From Peribacillus frigoritolerans_B (GTDB taxonomy: Bacteria > Bacillota > Bacilli > Bacillales > DSM-1321), in contig NZ_JBIWES010000001.1 of the NCBI RefSeq assembly GCF_044762665.1, positions 124,001 through 188,000 on the forward strand: a stretch of DNA of 64,000 nucleotides, given 5' to 3'. Of the stretch, positions 17,206-25,208 are shown one piece after another. The notes under the pieces are model-generated. The model ran no database searches, had not been told where the DNA came from, and saw only the letters and a program-made list of their open reading frames with translations. The first letter of the stretch is position 1. Every line of letters begins with the position of its first letter. The translations under genes and the position numbers were made by a program.

Positions 17206-19374
17206 TTATTCATTTTCCTGGCTTTTTCTAACTTCAGCCTGGTCCTTTTGAACGTCTTTACCATTCTCCACTTTCAAATCTGTCGAGGTTTCGGTATTCT
17301 CCTTCTTAGCCCGTTCTTTTTTAAGTTCGAAATAAGTATCCATGATTTCTTCACTTATTTCTTTACTCATGCTATGGCCCGTATGTCCTTGGTATGCCCA
17401 CGGCACAACGACCGCAAAAGCGACCTCAGGATTTTTAGCTGGGGCATAGCCAACAAGCGTGATGTTCATCGTTTCTTGTGGCTCGCTATAATCCATCCGG
17501 TTCGGGCCGTCATAGAATGCTTCCGCCGTCCCGGTTTTAGCTGCCACTGTATAAGATTTTTTCCCAAAATAGGTATAAGCCGTTCCGCCTTGTTCCATGG
17601 CAACTTTCTCAAAACCGCTCTGAACACGTTCAATCCATTCGTCCTTCATATCAAGACGATTAAGGACAGTAGGTGAAACGTCTTCGGCAACAGGTCCCAA
17701 TTCCTCATTATTATCAACCGGGTCGCGGATTTCCTTAACCATATGCGGTTTCATGCGGTTACCGCCATTCGCAATGGCTGAAACATATTGCACGAGCTGC
17801 ATTGGCGTGTACGTATCATACTGTCCGATAGCAAGGTCAAGCAGCTTACCTGGAGATGTTTCGGAACCTTTGAATCCGCTCATTTCATTAGGAAGGTCAA
17901 TACCCGTGCGGACACCCAAGCCAAACTGGGCAAATGAATTCCGCATGGTCGAAAACGCGCCTGAACTAATGTTCAAAGGTTCATTCGGCACATAATGCGC
18001 ACCCGCAATATTAATTGCCGTTCTGAACATATAAACGTTCGAAGATACTTTCAATGCGGTCAAATCATTAATGTTCCCGAAGTCACTATATGAACCTTTT
18101 GCTTTTGTTCCCTTGATCCTAAGCTTTGTATCATAAAAGTACGTACCCGGCTGGATCGCACCTTGCTGATAACCGGTTAAAACGGTAGCGCCTTTAACCG
18201 CAGACCCCATCGTATAGGAAGTCGTGATATTTCCTAATGCGAAGTCCTCAATGGAAGATTTCCCCGTTTTTGGGTCCTTCTCATATTTCTTGCCAGCCAT
18301 CGTCAATACTTCCCCTGTATCGGGATCCATCATGACGACAAAGGCCCTGTCCAAGAATTTGGTGTTACCCATTTTTTTCTTGGCAATCAATTGCTTTTCA
18401 ATGATTTCCTCTGTTGCAAGCTGTAAATCCATATCAATTGTCAATATAAGATCTTTTCCCCGCGAACCTTCAGTAATCACTTCGGAATCGACGACATTTC
18501 CTGATTTATCGGTCACATTCCTTACTTTCGCTTTCTGCCCTTGGAGGACATCTTCATATTGAGCCTCGATATAACTCTTACCTACACGGTCATTCCGGCT
18601 GTAATCACGCGCGAGGTAGTAGTTCAGGCTTTCACTAGGCAACCCTTCCTCAGATGAGGAGACTTTACCCAATACAGATTTAAGTGTTTTATTATATGTA
18701 TAAAAACGATCCCAATCTGTAGATATATCGACCCCTGGGAGCGAATCAAGGTTTTCACTCACCTTGGCGAATTCTTCTTTTGTTACTTCCTTGTTTTTCA
18801 CAATTTGCGGGGTAAGGGCATATCCGCTTGCAAATTCCCTATAGATGGCGAGAACTTCAAGATCTTTTTCCGAAAGCTTTGTTTCTTCCTCAGTAATCCG
18901 ATCAAGCTGAAGCTTATACAACTCACTTTCTTCCATTTCGCCCTCTTCCACTTTTTTTCTTTCCTTATCGGTAATTTTTTTCTCGGCCAACTTTGGATTA
19001 TTTAAAATCCAAAAATCCTTTTTATCGCGCTCAGTCACTTTGTCTGTTTCCTTTTCGATCAACTTCGCGAGTTTCTCAGCCGTTTTCACCATTTCTGTTT
19101 GTTTCGTACCTTGCTTTCGTGTATATGTAATTGCATCCAGTGGTTGGTTATCGACCATCAGTTTTAGATTCCGGTCATACATTTTCCCACGGGGCACCGA
19201 ATTATTCACGGTCACTTCCTCTGTTCTTTCAATCTCACGCCGGTAATCATCACCATAAACAATCTGTACAACACCCAAGCGCAAAATTAAAGCGGAAAAC
19301 AAAACAAACACTAAAAAGAAAAGAATATTCAATCTGAAAGGCACATGCGTCTTTTTCTTTTTCTTTTTATTCAC
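17206..19374 (-). CDS. pbpA: Penicillin-binding protein, class B transpeptidase (PbpA type)
   Basis: A protein of about 722 residues: a basic N-terminus, one transmembrane helix, a dimerisation domain (with the SVPRGKMYDRN motif) and a transpeptidase domain. Counting from 19386, active-site motifs are Ser395-x-x-Lys398 (GSAVKG), SSN at 448-450 and KTG at 617-619. It cross-links peptidoglycan in lateral-wall elongation, as PBP2A does in B. subtilis. The start is put at the GTG at 19374, nine bases after AAAGGATG; the GTG at 19386 is too close to it. A glutamate- and lysine-rich insertion (about 95-180) is notable. The gene follows yqgE, as in B. subtilis (yqgF). Confidence 0.91.
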   Translation of the reverse strand: MNKKKKKKTHVPFRLNILFFLVFVLFSALILRLGVVQIVYGDDYRREIERTEEVTVNNSVPRGKMYDRNLKLMVDNQPLDAITYTRKQGTKQTEMVKTAEKLAKLIEKETDKVTERDKKDFWILNNPKLAEKKITDKERKKVEEGEMEESELYKLQLDRITEEETKLSEKDLEVLAIYREFASGYALTPQIVKNKEVTKEEFAKVSENLDSLPGVDISTDWDRFYTYNKTLKSVLGKVSSSEEGLPSESLNYYLARDYSRNDRVGKSYIEAQYEDVLQGQKAKVRNVTDKSGNVVDSEVITEGSRGKDLILTIDMDLQLATEEIIEKQLIAKKKMGNTKFLDRAFVVMMDPDTGEVLTMAGKKYEKDPKTGKSSIEDFALGNITTSYTMGSAVKGATVLTGYQQGAIQPGTYFYDTKLRIKGTKAKGSYSDFGNINDLTALKVSSNVYMFRTAINIAGAHYVPNEPLNISSGAFSTMRNSFAQFGLGVRTGIDLPNEMSGFKGSETSPGKLLDLAIGQYDTYTPMQLVQYVSAIANGGNRMKPHMVKEIRDPVDNNEELGPVAEDVSPTVLNRLDMKDEWIERVQSGFEKVAMEQGGTAYTYFGKKSYTVAAKTGTAEAFYDGPNRMDYSEPQETMNITLVGYAPAKNPEVAFAVVVPWAYQGHTGHSMSKEISEEIMDTYFELKKERAKKENTETSTDLKVENGKDVQKDQAEVRKSQENE

Positions 19375-19498
19375 ACTAAGCCACACATCCTTTTTACATA
19401 GTCATAATAGTCCTATACTATTCTATAGAACATTTATATTTTTTTCTACCTTAGTGTTCTAGAAATATTAAACATCTAACTAACTTTACATAAAAAGT

Positions 19499-19567
19499 GA
19501 CTTACGGCTCATAAATCCTAATGCCGTAAGTCCTGATATGGAAAAGAGGCCTCTATGGCCTCTTTTC
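19499..19567 (-). terminator. Two hairpins after yqgE
   Basis: The first hairpin on the minus strand is GAAAAGAGGCC with GGCCTCTTTTC (19541-19551 with 19557-19567), overlapping the yqgE stop. A second, GACTTACGGC with GCCGTAAGTC (19499-19508 with 19523-19532), follows and is trailed by TTTTTATG. Together they probably end the yqgE transcript. Confidence 0.75.
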
Positions 19568-20786
19568 AATCTTGGTCAATGATATCGATTTTCCGTACAA
19601 ACCAATATATCACAGTATGCCCTGCCCCGACGATTAACAGATAAATCGGCAGTAATTGCTTTAGGTCGAATAACATGACGGAAAGTATGAATCCTGATAT
19701 GGAGACAATCCTTCCAATATGAACAAACAGTTCCCGGACCACGATATATTCAATCCTCATTTCCGCTGCTTTCCAAGCCCGGCCTATAATATCATAAGTC
19801 AGTGATATATAAGGGACCAAAAGAATAGGATAAGCGGTAGCGACAATTGCCCCATAAATGAGAAGCTTCCCGAATGTGATATCGAATGCAATCAATAAGA
19901 CCCCTGCATACAACAGGATTCCTCCAATAAGAATCGCCTTTTTTCGCATCGGCTGTTTTATATATCGTGAAGCAAAAAAATACGCAACGAATGATATGGC
20001 CGAATTTAACAGGCCATAGCTCCCTAAGGCAAGTTCACTATCCGTCTGAATGAAAACGGTAATCGAAATGATGAACATGAATGTGCCCTCTCGTATCCCT
20101 TGAAAAAAATGAGCACGAGTGATCAAAAGCCAATTCCGATTATTTTTCCGTTCCTGCAATATTCTAAAGAAGCAGTATCTGCCATGAGCAGGACGTCTTT
20201 TTAACGAAAAGCTAAGAAATACCGCAACGGAAAACAATAGCAAAGACAATCCGAATACAATGGAATATCCCGTGAATTTTTCAAGCCTCGAAATGATGAA
20301 CCCTGAAAGAATCGGACCGACCATTCCCCCAACGGATGATAAAATCCCTAAAAAACCATTGAAGAAATCCCTTGTTTCCGGTTCAGTTATCTCAAAAGTC
20401 AAGACATTATAGGCAAGCCAATAAAACCCATAACCGATTCCTAACAGTCCACCAAGCAACCAAAGGAAATCCGTTGCCCGTGTGCCGACCAATAGGACCG
20501 ATAAATAAAATAGGGCCAAAAAGATAACACCCAGACGCAAAACAATGATTCGGTCAACCTTTTTCGCGAGCCTGCCGGCAAAGACAAAAGTAAGCGGTTG
20601 AAAAAGCACCACGGTTAGATTATATACGGCAATATCAACAATTTGACCGGATTGTTTCCACAAGTACACATTAACGAATGTATTGGATAAAGCAATACTT
20701 AGGCTGTACAGCCCGCCAATAAACAAAAGGAGGTGCAGATCCTTCTTCCCTCCCGCTTCACCCAACCATCTCTCTAAAATACCCAT
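19566..20786 (-). CDS. yqgE: MFS transporter YqgE
   Basis: A 406-residue membrane protein with about twelve transmembrane segments and the MFS loop 2-3 motif in the form AGRLAKKVDRIIVLRLG. The substrate is unknown. It lies immediately upstream of pbpA on the same strand, as yqgE does in B. subtilis, but is separated by terminator-like hairpins and about 190 bases. Start ATG at 20786 behind AAAGGAG. Its 5' side borders a 1.1 kb repeat array, so its promoter must lie close to the start or inside the array. Confidence 0.85.
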   Translation of the reverse strand: MGILERWLGEAGGKKDLHLLLFIGGLYSLSIALSNTFVNVYLWKQSGQIVDIAVYNLTVVLFQPLTFVFAGRLAKKVDRIIVLRLGVIFLALFYLSVLLVGTRATDFLWLLGGLLGIGYGFYWLAYNVLTFEITEPETRDFFNGFLGILSSVGGMVGPILSGFIISRLEKFTGYSIVFGLSLLLFSVAVFLSFSLKRRPAHGRYCFFRILQERKNNRNWLLITRAHFFQGIREGTFMFIISITVFIQTDSELALGSYGLLNSAISFVAYFFASRYIKQPMRKKAILIGGILLYAGVLLIAFDITFGKLLIYGAIVATAYPILLVPYISLTYDIIGRAWKAAEMRIEYIVVRELFVHIGRIVSISGFILSVMLFDLKQLLPIYLLIVGAGHTVIYWFVRKIDIIDQD

Positions 20787-20848
20787 TGTTTTAACTCTCC
20801 TTTAAATTCCACTCTAGTGTTTGAAAAAACAAAAGAATTTATGTAAAA

Positions 20849-21673
20849 AAAGGTAAAGAAAACTCTTCGACTGGCGAGACAGGATGGCGATGACAGAGAA
20901 GCAGTTGCACTTATACTGTTTTCCTAAAAGCTCTCTCAAATAAAATTAAGAACAGTATAAAGAAAACTCTTCGATTGGCGAGCCAGGTTTGCGATGACAG
21001 AGAAGCAGTTGCACTTATACTGTTTTCCTTCAAAGCTCTCTCAAATAAAATTAAGAACAGTGTAAAGAAAACTCTTCGACTGGCGAGACAGGATGGCGAT
21101 GACAGAGAAGTAGTTGCACTTATACTGTTTTCCTAAAATGCCTTTCCCTGAACAGTATAAAGAAAACTCTTCGATTGGCGAGCCAGGTTTGCGATGACAG
21201 AGAAGTAGTTGCACTTATACTGTTTTCCTTTTGAACTTGATCAATAACAGTATAAAGAAAACTCTTCGACTGGCGAGACAGGATGGCGATGACAGAGAAG
21301 CAGTTGCACTTATACTGTTTTCCTTTTGAACTTGATCAATAACAGTATAAAGAAAACTCTTCGACTGGCGAGACAGGATGGCGATGGCAGAGAAGTAGTT
21401 GCTCTTATACTGTTTTCCTAAAATGCCTTTCCCTGAACAGTATAAAGAAAACTCTTCGACTGGCGAGACGGATGGCGATGACAGAGAAGCAGTTGCACTT
21501 ATACTGTTTTCCTTAAAAGCTCTCTCAAATAAAATTAAGAACAGTATAAAGAAAACTATTCGATTGGCGAGCCAGGTTTGCGATGACAGAGAAGTAGTTG
21601 CACTTATACTGTTTTCCTTAAAAGCACTTCCTATTTAAATCAAGAACAGTATAAAGAAAACTATTCGACTGGG
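20849..21673. repeat. Array of about nine 74-base fold-back units with exchangeable spacers
   Basis: Each full unit runs from AACAGTATAA to TTATACTGTT, a perfect ten-base terminal inverted repeat, and is 74 bases long (one is 73). Inner sequence AACTCTTC faces GAAGCAGTT, extending the fold. Unit starts: about 20849 (degenerate left end), 20951, 21056, 21151, 21246, 21341, 21436, 21540, and a truncated one at 21645. Two core types occur, one with CTGGCGAGACAGGATGG and one with TTGGCGAGCCAGGTTTG, in the order A B A B A A A B then a fragment. Spacers of 21-31 bases fall into about four types that recur. No gene is supported inside. Confidence 0.9.
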
Positions 21674-21699
21674 AAACGAAGGGGGTATTCATGATTTGG

Positions 21700-21942
21700 G
21701 GCGTTCACTCGTGAATTCGGACTTTTTTCTCGTGTGTTTCGAGATTTCAATCATGAATTGGGATTTTCACTCGTGAATCGATGCTTTTATTCGTGAATTT
21801 GAAGATTTTACTTAGGAATTGGAGTGTTACTCGTGAATTTCGGGCTTTTACTCGTGAGTTTTGAGCTTTTACTCGTGAATTTGAAGATTTTACTCGTGAA
21901 TTTTTGCGTTCTCGTAAATTCGCAGCTTTCACTCGCGAATTT
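21700..21942. repeat. 21-base tandem repeat (minisatellite), about twelve copies
   Basis: The core ACTCGTGAATT recurs about every 21 bases, for example at 21707, 21768, 21829, 21871 and 21892, with diverged copies between. Because the period is a multiple of three, the minus strand carries a stop-free 71-codon frame (21747-21962) reading NSRVKA and NSRVKS over and over. There is no ribosome site or strong start, so this frame is treated as a by-product of the repeat, not as a gene. Confidence 0.82.
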
Positions 21943-22020
21943 CTTTTGGGCGAAACAAGCAATATGAGTTGCCTTTATTTGCTTTTCTTTAATATTCCCG
22001 TTCCGATAAAAGAAACCAAA

Positions 22021-22061
22021 AAAAGACGGGATTCCTTTTTACAAAAGGAATCCCGTCTTTT
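22021..22061 (-). terminator. Terminator of sodA
   Basis: An 18-base perfect stem (22021-22038 with 22044-22061) with a five-base loop, followed on the minus strand by TTTTTTTGG. Very strong. Confidence 0.93.
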
Positions 22062-22077
22062 GTTACCTGATTACTAA

Positions 22078-22686
22078 TTATTTTGCAGCGCTGTAACGTT
22101 TTGCAACTTCATCCCAGTTTACAACATTCCAGAAAGAATTGATGTATTCAGGACGGCGGTTTTGGTAGTTTAAGTAGTAAGCATGCTCCCAAACGTCCAA
22201 TCCAAGAATCGGTGTTTTGCCTTCTGATAATGGATTGTCTTGGTTAGGTGTACTTGTTACTTCCAACTCGCCATTGTTGACTGCAAGCCAAGCCCAGCCA
22301 GATCCAAAACGAGTAGTAGCCGCTTTGGCGAACTCTTCTTTAAAGCTGTCAAAGCTTCCGAATTTTGAAGTGATAGCATCCGCTAATTCACCAGTTGGTT
22401 GTCCGCCGCCGTTAGGTGAAAGGATTTCCCAGAATAAAGTGTGGTTAGCGTGTCCGCCACCATTGTTGCGTACAGCTGTACGAACAGCTTCAGGTACTGC
22501 GTCAAGGTTAGCGACGATTTCTTCTACGCTTTTGCTTAGAAGTTCTTGTTTGCCTTCAAGCGCATTGTTCAGGTTTGTCACATATGTGTTGTGATGTTTA
22601 GTGTGGTGAATGTTCATTGTTTCTTTGTCGATGTGTGGTTCTAATGCATCATATGCATACGGTAATTGTGGAAGTTCAAAAGCCAT
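22078..22686 (-). CDS. sodA: Manganese superoxide dismutase
   Basis: A 202-residue Fe/Mn-type superoxide dismutase that converts superoxide to oxygen and hydrogen peroxide in the cytoplasm. Metal ligands are His27, His82, Asp164 and His168 (DVWEHAYYL). The sequence GGHANHTLFW and GSGWAWLAV are family signatures. Start ATG at 22686 behind AGGGAGG. The gene has its own promoter and terminator. Position between yqgC and yqgE matches B. subtilis. Confidence 0.97.
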   Translation of the reverse strand: MAFELPQLPYAYDALEPHIDKETMNIHHTKHHNTYVTNLNNALEGKQELLSKSVEEIVANLDAVPEAVRTAVRNNGGGHANHTLFWEILSPNGGGQPTGELADAITSKFGSFDSFKEEFAKAATTRFGSGWAWLAVNNGELEVTSTPNQDNPLSEGKTPILGLDVWEHAYYLNYQNRRPEYINSFWNVVNWDEVAKRYSAAK

Positions 22687-22763
22687 AATAAAATTCCTCC
22701 CTATGTAAGCTGTTTTTTTTGAGGGCTTCAGTTCTCGAAAGATACCTAAAGCTCGCTAGCAAT

Positions 22764-22792
22764 AGAGTATCAAATTTTTGTAACCGTTTCAA
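22764..22792 (-). promoter_or_regulatory. Sigma-A promoter of sodA
   Basis: On the minus strand TTGAAA (22787-22792) and TACTCT (22764-22769) are separated by exactly 17 bases, about 80 bases before the sodA start. Confidence 0.7.
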
Positions 22793-22830
22793 ACCTTATG
22801 CCTCAATTTTTCATTTTTCGATTATATTTC

Positions 22831-23316
22831 CTATGAGAATACCACGAATATAAAATATCCAATCATCAGAAGCTGAATGATGCCTTTTGTGATTACACTG
22901 CTTATAAAGCCGACAACGGAACCAAGGCCGATTTTGGAAGCAGTAACAGGGTCTTGCTTATGAACTAGGATCTCTGCCAGAAATGCCCCGATGAATGGAC
23001 CTATCAGTATTCCGACAAATGGAATCACGAATGGCCCGACTAGAAGCCCAATCGTACTGCCCCAAATTCCCGCTTTCGTGCCGCCATACTTTTTGACCCC
23101 GACCATGTTGGCAATATAATCGGCTGCGAATAAAAGGATGACGAATAAAATTTGGACTGTCCAGAAAAACCAGCCAAATGGTTCAAAAGAATAAAAAAGT
23201 CCATATAACAATATTCCGCCAAAGATGAACAAAACACTTGGGATGATTGGAAAAATCAGACCGACAAATCCCATTATGAACATGAGGGTGATTATTATCC
23301 AAAATAGTGTGTCCAT
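22831..23316 (-). CDS. yqgC: DUF456 membrane protein YqgC
   Basis: A 161-residue membrane protein with five to six hydrophobic segments. The middle contains ADYIANMVGVKKYGGTKAG and GIWGSTIGLLVG, the DUF456 pattern with many glycines, and a FVGILIGPFIGAFLAE segment. Function is unknown. The start is placed at the ATG at 23316, ten bases after GAAAGGGG; the reading frame upstream of it lacks a ribosome site. Same strand and order as B. subtilis yqgC-sodA. Confidence 0.85.
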   Translation of the reverse strand: MDTLFWIIITLMFIMGFVGLIFPIIPSVLFIFGGILLYGLFYSFEPFGWFFWTVQILFVILLFAADYIANMVGVKKYGGTKAGIWGSTIGLLVGPFVIPFVGILIGPFIGAFLAEILVHKQDPVTASKIGLGSVVGFISSVITKGIIQLLMIGYFIFVVFS

Positions 23317-23414
23317 AACTAAAACGCCCCTTTCCCTTTTCATTTATAATTTGATTTATTCTCTCCATAATTACCTCATTACTGTTGTTTGAAACCAATG
23401 AAGCTGAATACAGG

Positions 23415-23443
23415 TTGTTTTATTTTTCCCATATAGTTAAAAT
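23415..23443 (+). promoter_or_regulatory. Sigma-A promoter of yqgB
   Basis: TTGTTT (23415-23420) and TAAAAT (23438-23443) with a 17-base spacer, about 40 bases before the yqgB start. Confidence 0.55.
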
Positions 23444-23479
23444 TGGTTAGGAATCTTATATAGATAGGTGCTGAAAACA

Positions 23480-24247
23480 TTGAACATATTCAAACAACTA
23501 TGGGTAAGCATATTTTCTCCTAAAGATATCGCTTCCTTTCAAAACCAAGGTATCGGGAAAACGATATTATACGTTTTCTTTATAAGTCTCATCGCATTTC
23601 TCCCTTCAGCTTTTTATTTCGGTACAATGATAGTTGACGGGATAGATGCCATGCACGAAACAGTATCCGAAGACTTACCGGCATTTGAAATCAAAAATGG
23701 CACGTTGACGACTGAAAAAGATGAGCCATTTAGCCTGAATAAAAACGGATATCAAATTTTTGTAGATGGCACGGGAACCTTGACCCCGGAAGAGGTAGCT
23801 GCAAAAGCTGATGAGGCTGTCGCGCTTTTGAAGTCTGATCTGGTGTTCGTATCCGGAGGCAATGTACAATCCTCTCCATATTCAGTTCTGGAGGGAGATA
23901 ATCAGGAAATATCCAATTGGCTTGATTCAGTTGAATCTGTGCTGCCGATCATCATTCCACTGCTTCTACTTATATTATACCTGTTTACTGCTAGCGGAAT
24001 CTTCATTAAAGTGACAATCCTTGCTGCTTTCGGTCTTTTTTTCAAAAATGCTCTTAGCCGTCCTCTTTCCTACAGGCATCTTTGGAGAATTAGTGCATAC
24101 AGCATAACTCTTGCCACCATATTCTTCACCATCATGGATGCTTTTCAAGCAATGGTACCATTCGCTTCCATCATTAGCTGGTTTGTGACATTAATGATGT
24201 TATATTTATCCATTAAAGAAACATCAGACAATAAGAGCGGAAATTGA
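23480..24247 (+). CDS. yqgB: DUF1189 membrane protein YqgB
   Basis: A 255-residue membrane protein beginning with NIFKQLWVSIFSPKDIASF. It has one transmembrane segment at the N-terminal side (about 28-50), a large extracytoplasmic loop (about 55-155) and three more helices in the C-terminal part, the layout of DUF1189. In other Bacillus the family is linked to maltodextrin or membrane functions, but no function is firm. The start is taken as TTG at 23480, nine bases after AGGTG; GTG at 23468 has no ribosome site. Position next to yqgC matches B. subtilis. Confidence 0.8.
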   Translation: MNIFKQLWVSIFSPKDIASFQNQGIGKTILYVFFISLIAFLPSAFYFGTMIVDGIDAMHETVSEDLPAFEIKNGTLTTEKDEPFSLNKNGYQIFVDGTGTLTPEEVAAKADEAVALLKSDLVFVSGGNVQSSPYSVLEGDNQEISNWLDSVESVLPIIIPLLLLILYLFTASGIFIKVTILAAFGLFFKNALSRPLSYRHLWRISAYSITLATIFFTIMDAFQAMVPFASIISWFVTLMMLYLSIKETSDNKSGN

Positions 24248-24249
24248 GA

Positions 24250-24291
24250 AAGAAGATCCGGCCCCACCTGGGTCCGGATCTTCTTGCTTTT
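24250..24291 (+). terminator. Terminator of yqgB
   Basis: AAGAAGATCCGG pairs with CCGGATCTTCTT (24250-24261 with 24274-24285), followed by a T-rich end. Confidence 0.88.
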
Positions 24292-24426
24292 GCATAAAAT
24301 CGGGTAATCCATGCCTTTCCCACATATGACTGCAGTCATCATTTTTTATATCTACTTAATTCGACAAAATACTCACTAAGTTATTCCTATACTTATGATT
24401 GAAATAGTATTTAAGAGGTGATAGAT

Positions 24427-24561
24427 GTGAAGGAGAGTCATATTGATGTACAGTGGTTGTTACTTATATTGGAGGCAAAAAAGAGTGGTCTGACCCAAAA
24501 GGAAATTCGCTCCTTTCTTAGCACTCATTCAAATAATAAGGATGTTACTCAACTGAAATAG
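24427..24561 (+). CDS. SinI-like anti-repressor, 44 residues
   Basis: A short gene missed by length filters. It starts with GTG at 24427, six bases after AGAGGTG, and ends at TAG 24561. The protein contains DVQWLLLILEAKKSGLTQKE followed by IRSFL, the pattern of the SinI domain (acidic residue, W-hydrophobic helix, EAK, then a second helix starting with a T/S-x-x-EIR motif). SinI peptides bind and disable the SinR biofilm repressor in B. subtilis. No sinR is adjacent, so this would be an orphan copy. Homology is by motif only. Confidence 0.7.
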   Translation: MKESHIDVQWLLLILEAKKSGLTQKEIRSFLSTHSNNKDVTQLK

Positions 24562-24673
24562 AAAATTTGAATGGCCACTCCCAGATTCCATTTGAAAATC
24601 GCCCATTTTTAGGCATATTTTTTGCCCCCTCCAAGTATAGATGAATTAAAGACAAGCTTGGGAGGATGGAAAA

Positions 24674-25006
24674 TTGAAACGGCTACTGCTTTTTATCTCA
24701 TTCTGTTTCACTTTATTTATTATTTATTTTGATTTGACTACGGGTACCCTGCCGGCTTCCCATCCACCGGCCCCAACAGGCGAACGGGCCGTGCCGGCCA
24801 GCCAGCCTGCATCCGCACCATCTGCCGCTTATAAAGAAATCACCATGCAACCCGGGGATACCTTACTTTCCATCGTTGAAACGGAAAAAGGCGAATCCAA
24901 TCAGCCAATCGAAACGATCATCTCTGACTTTCAAAGTTTGAATGAAGGATTGAAGCCCGAAAATATGCAGATTGGCAAAACTTATAAAATTCCCATTTAT
25001 AAATAA
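24674..25006 (+). CDS. yqfZ: LysM-domain protein YqfZ
   Basis: A 110-residue protein: an N-terminal signal or anchor helix (residues 3-20), a proline/alanine-rich linker (about 25-52), and one LysM-like domain (about 55-109) reading from ITMQPGDTLLSIVE to LQIGKTYKIPIY-type ends (here MQIGKTYKIPIY). LysM domains bind peptidoglycan. Start is TTG at 24674 with GGGAGG nine bases upstream. It is the neighbour of ispG as in B. subtilis yqfZ-yqfY. Confidence 0.82.
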   Translation: MKRLLLFISFCFTLFIIYFDLTTGTLPASHPPAPTGERAVPASQPASAPSAAYKEITMQPGDTLLSIVETEKGESNQPIETIISDFQSLNEGLKPENMQIGKTYKIPIYK

Positions 25007-25120
25007 CTTTCAAATGGGGATCTGCGCCTTCACAACAATTACAAAGGGGATTTCCGAGCACCAGATATATCCTGAAATGGGAAATGCCTCATATTGAAAA
25101 AGATTATGCGTCCTATTTCC

Positions 25121-25149
25121 TTGTCAAGCGGTATGTACATTGATACAAT
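25121..25149 (+). promoter_or_regulatory. Sigma-A promoter of ispG
   Basis: TTGTCA (25121-25126) and TACAAT (25144-25149) with a 17-base spacer, about 55 bases before the ispG start. Confidence 0.72.
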
Positions 25150-25208
25150 ATTTCAGAGAAGCAAATTAAAAATCAAAACTGATTTTTTCCTAAAGGAGAG
25201 AATTCCAC

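Noticed and set aside
20849..21673. Hairpin array as a CRISPR array
   Set aside because: Units are 74 bases and fully palindromic, spacers recur and vary in length (21-31), and no cas genes are nearby.
21747..21962. 71-codon minus-strand reading frame with NSRVK repeats as a real gene
   Set aside because: It is stop-free only because the repeat period is 21 bases; it has no ribosome site and its composition follows the DNA repeat.
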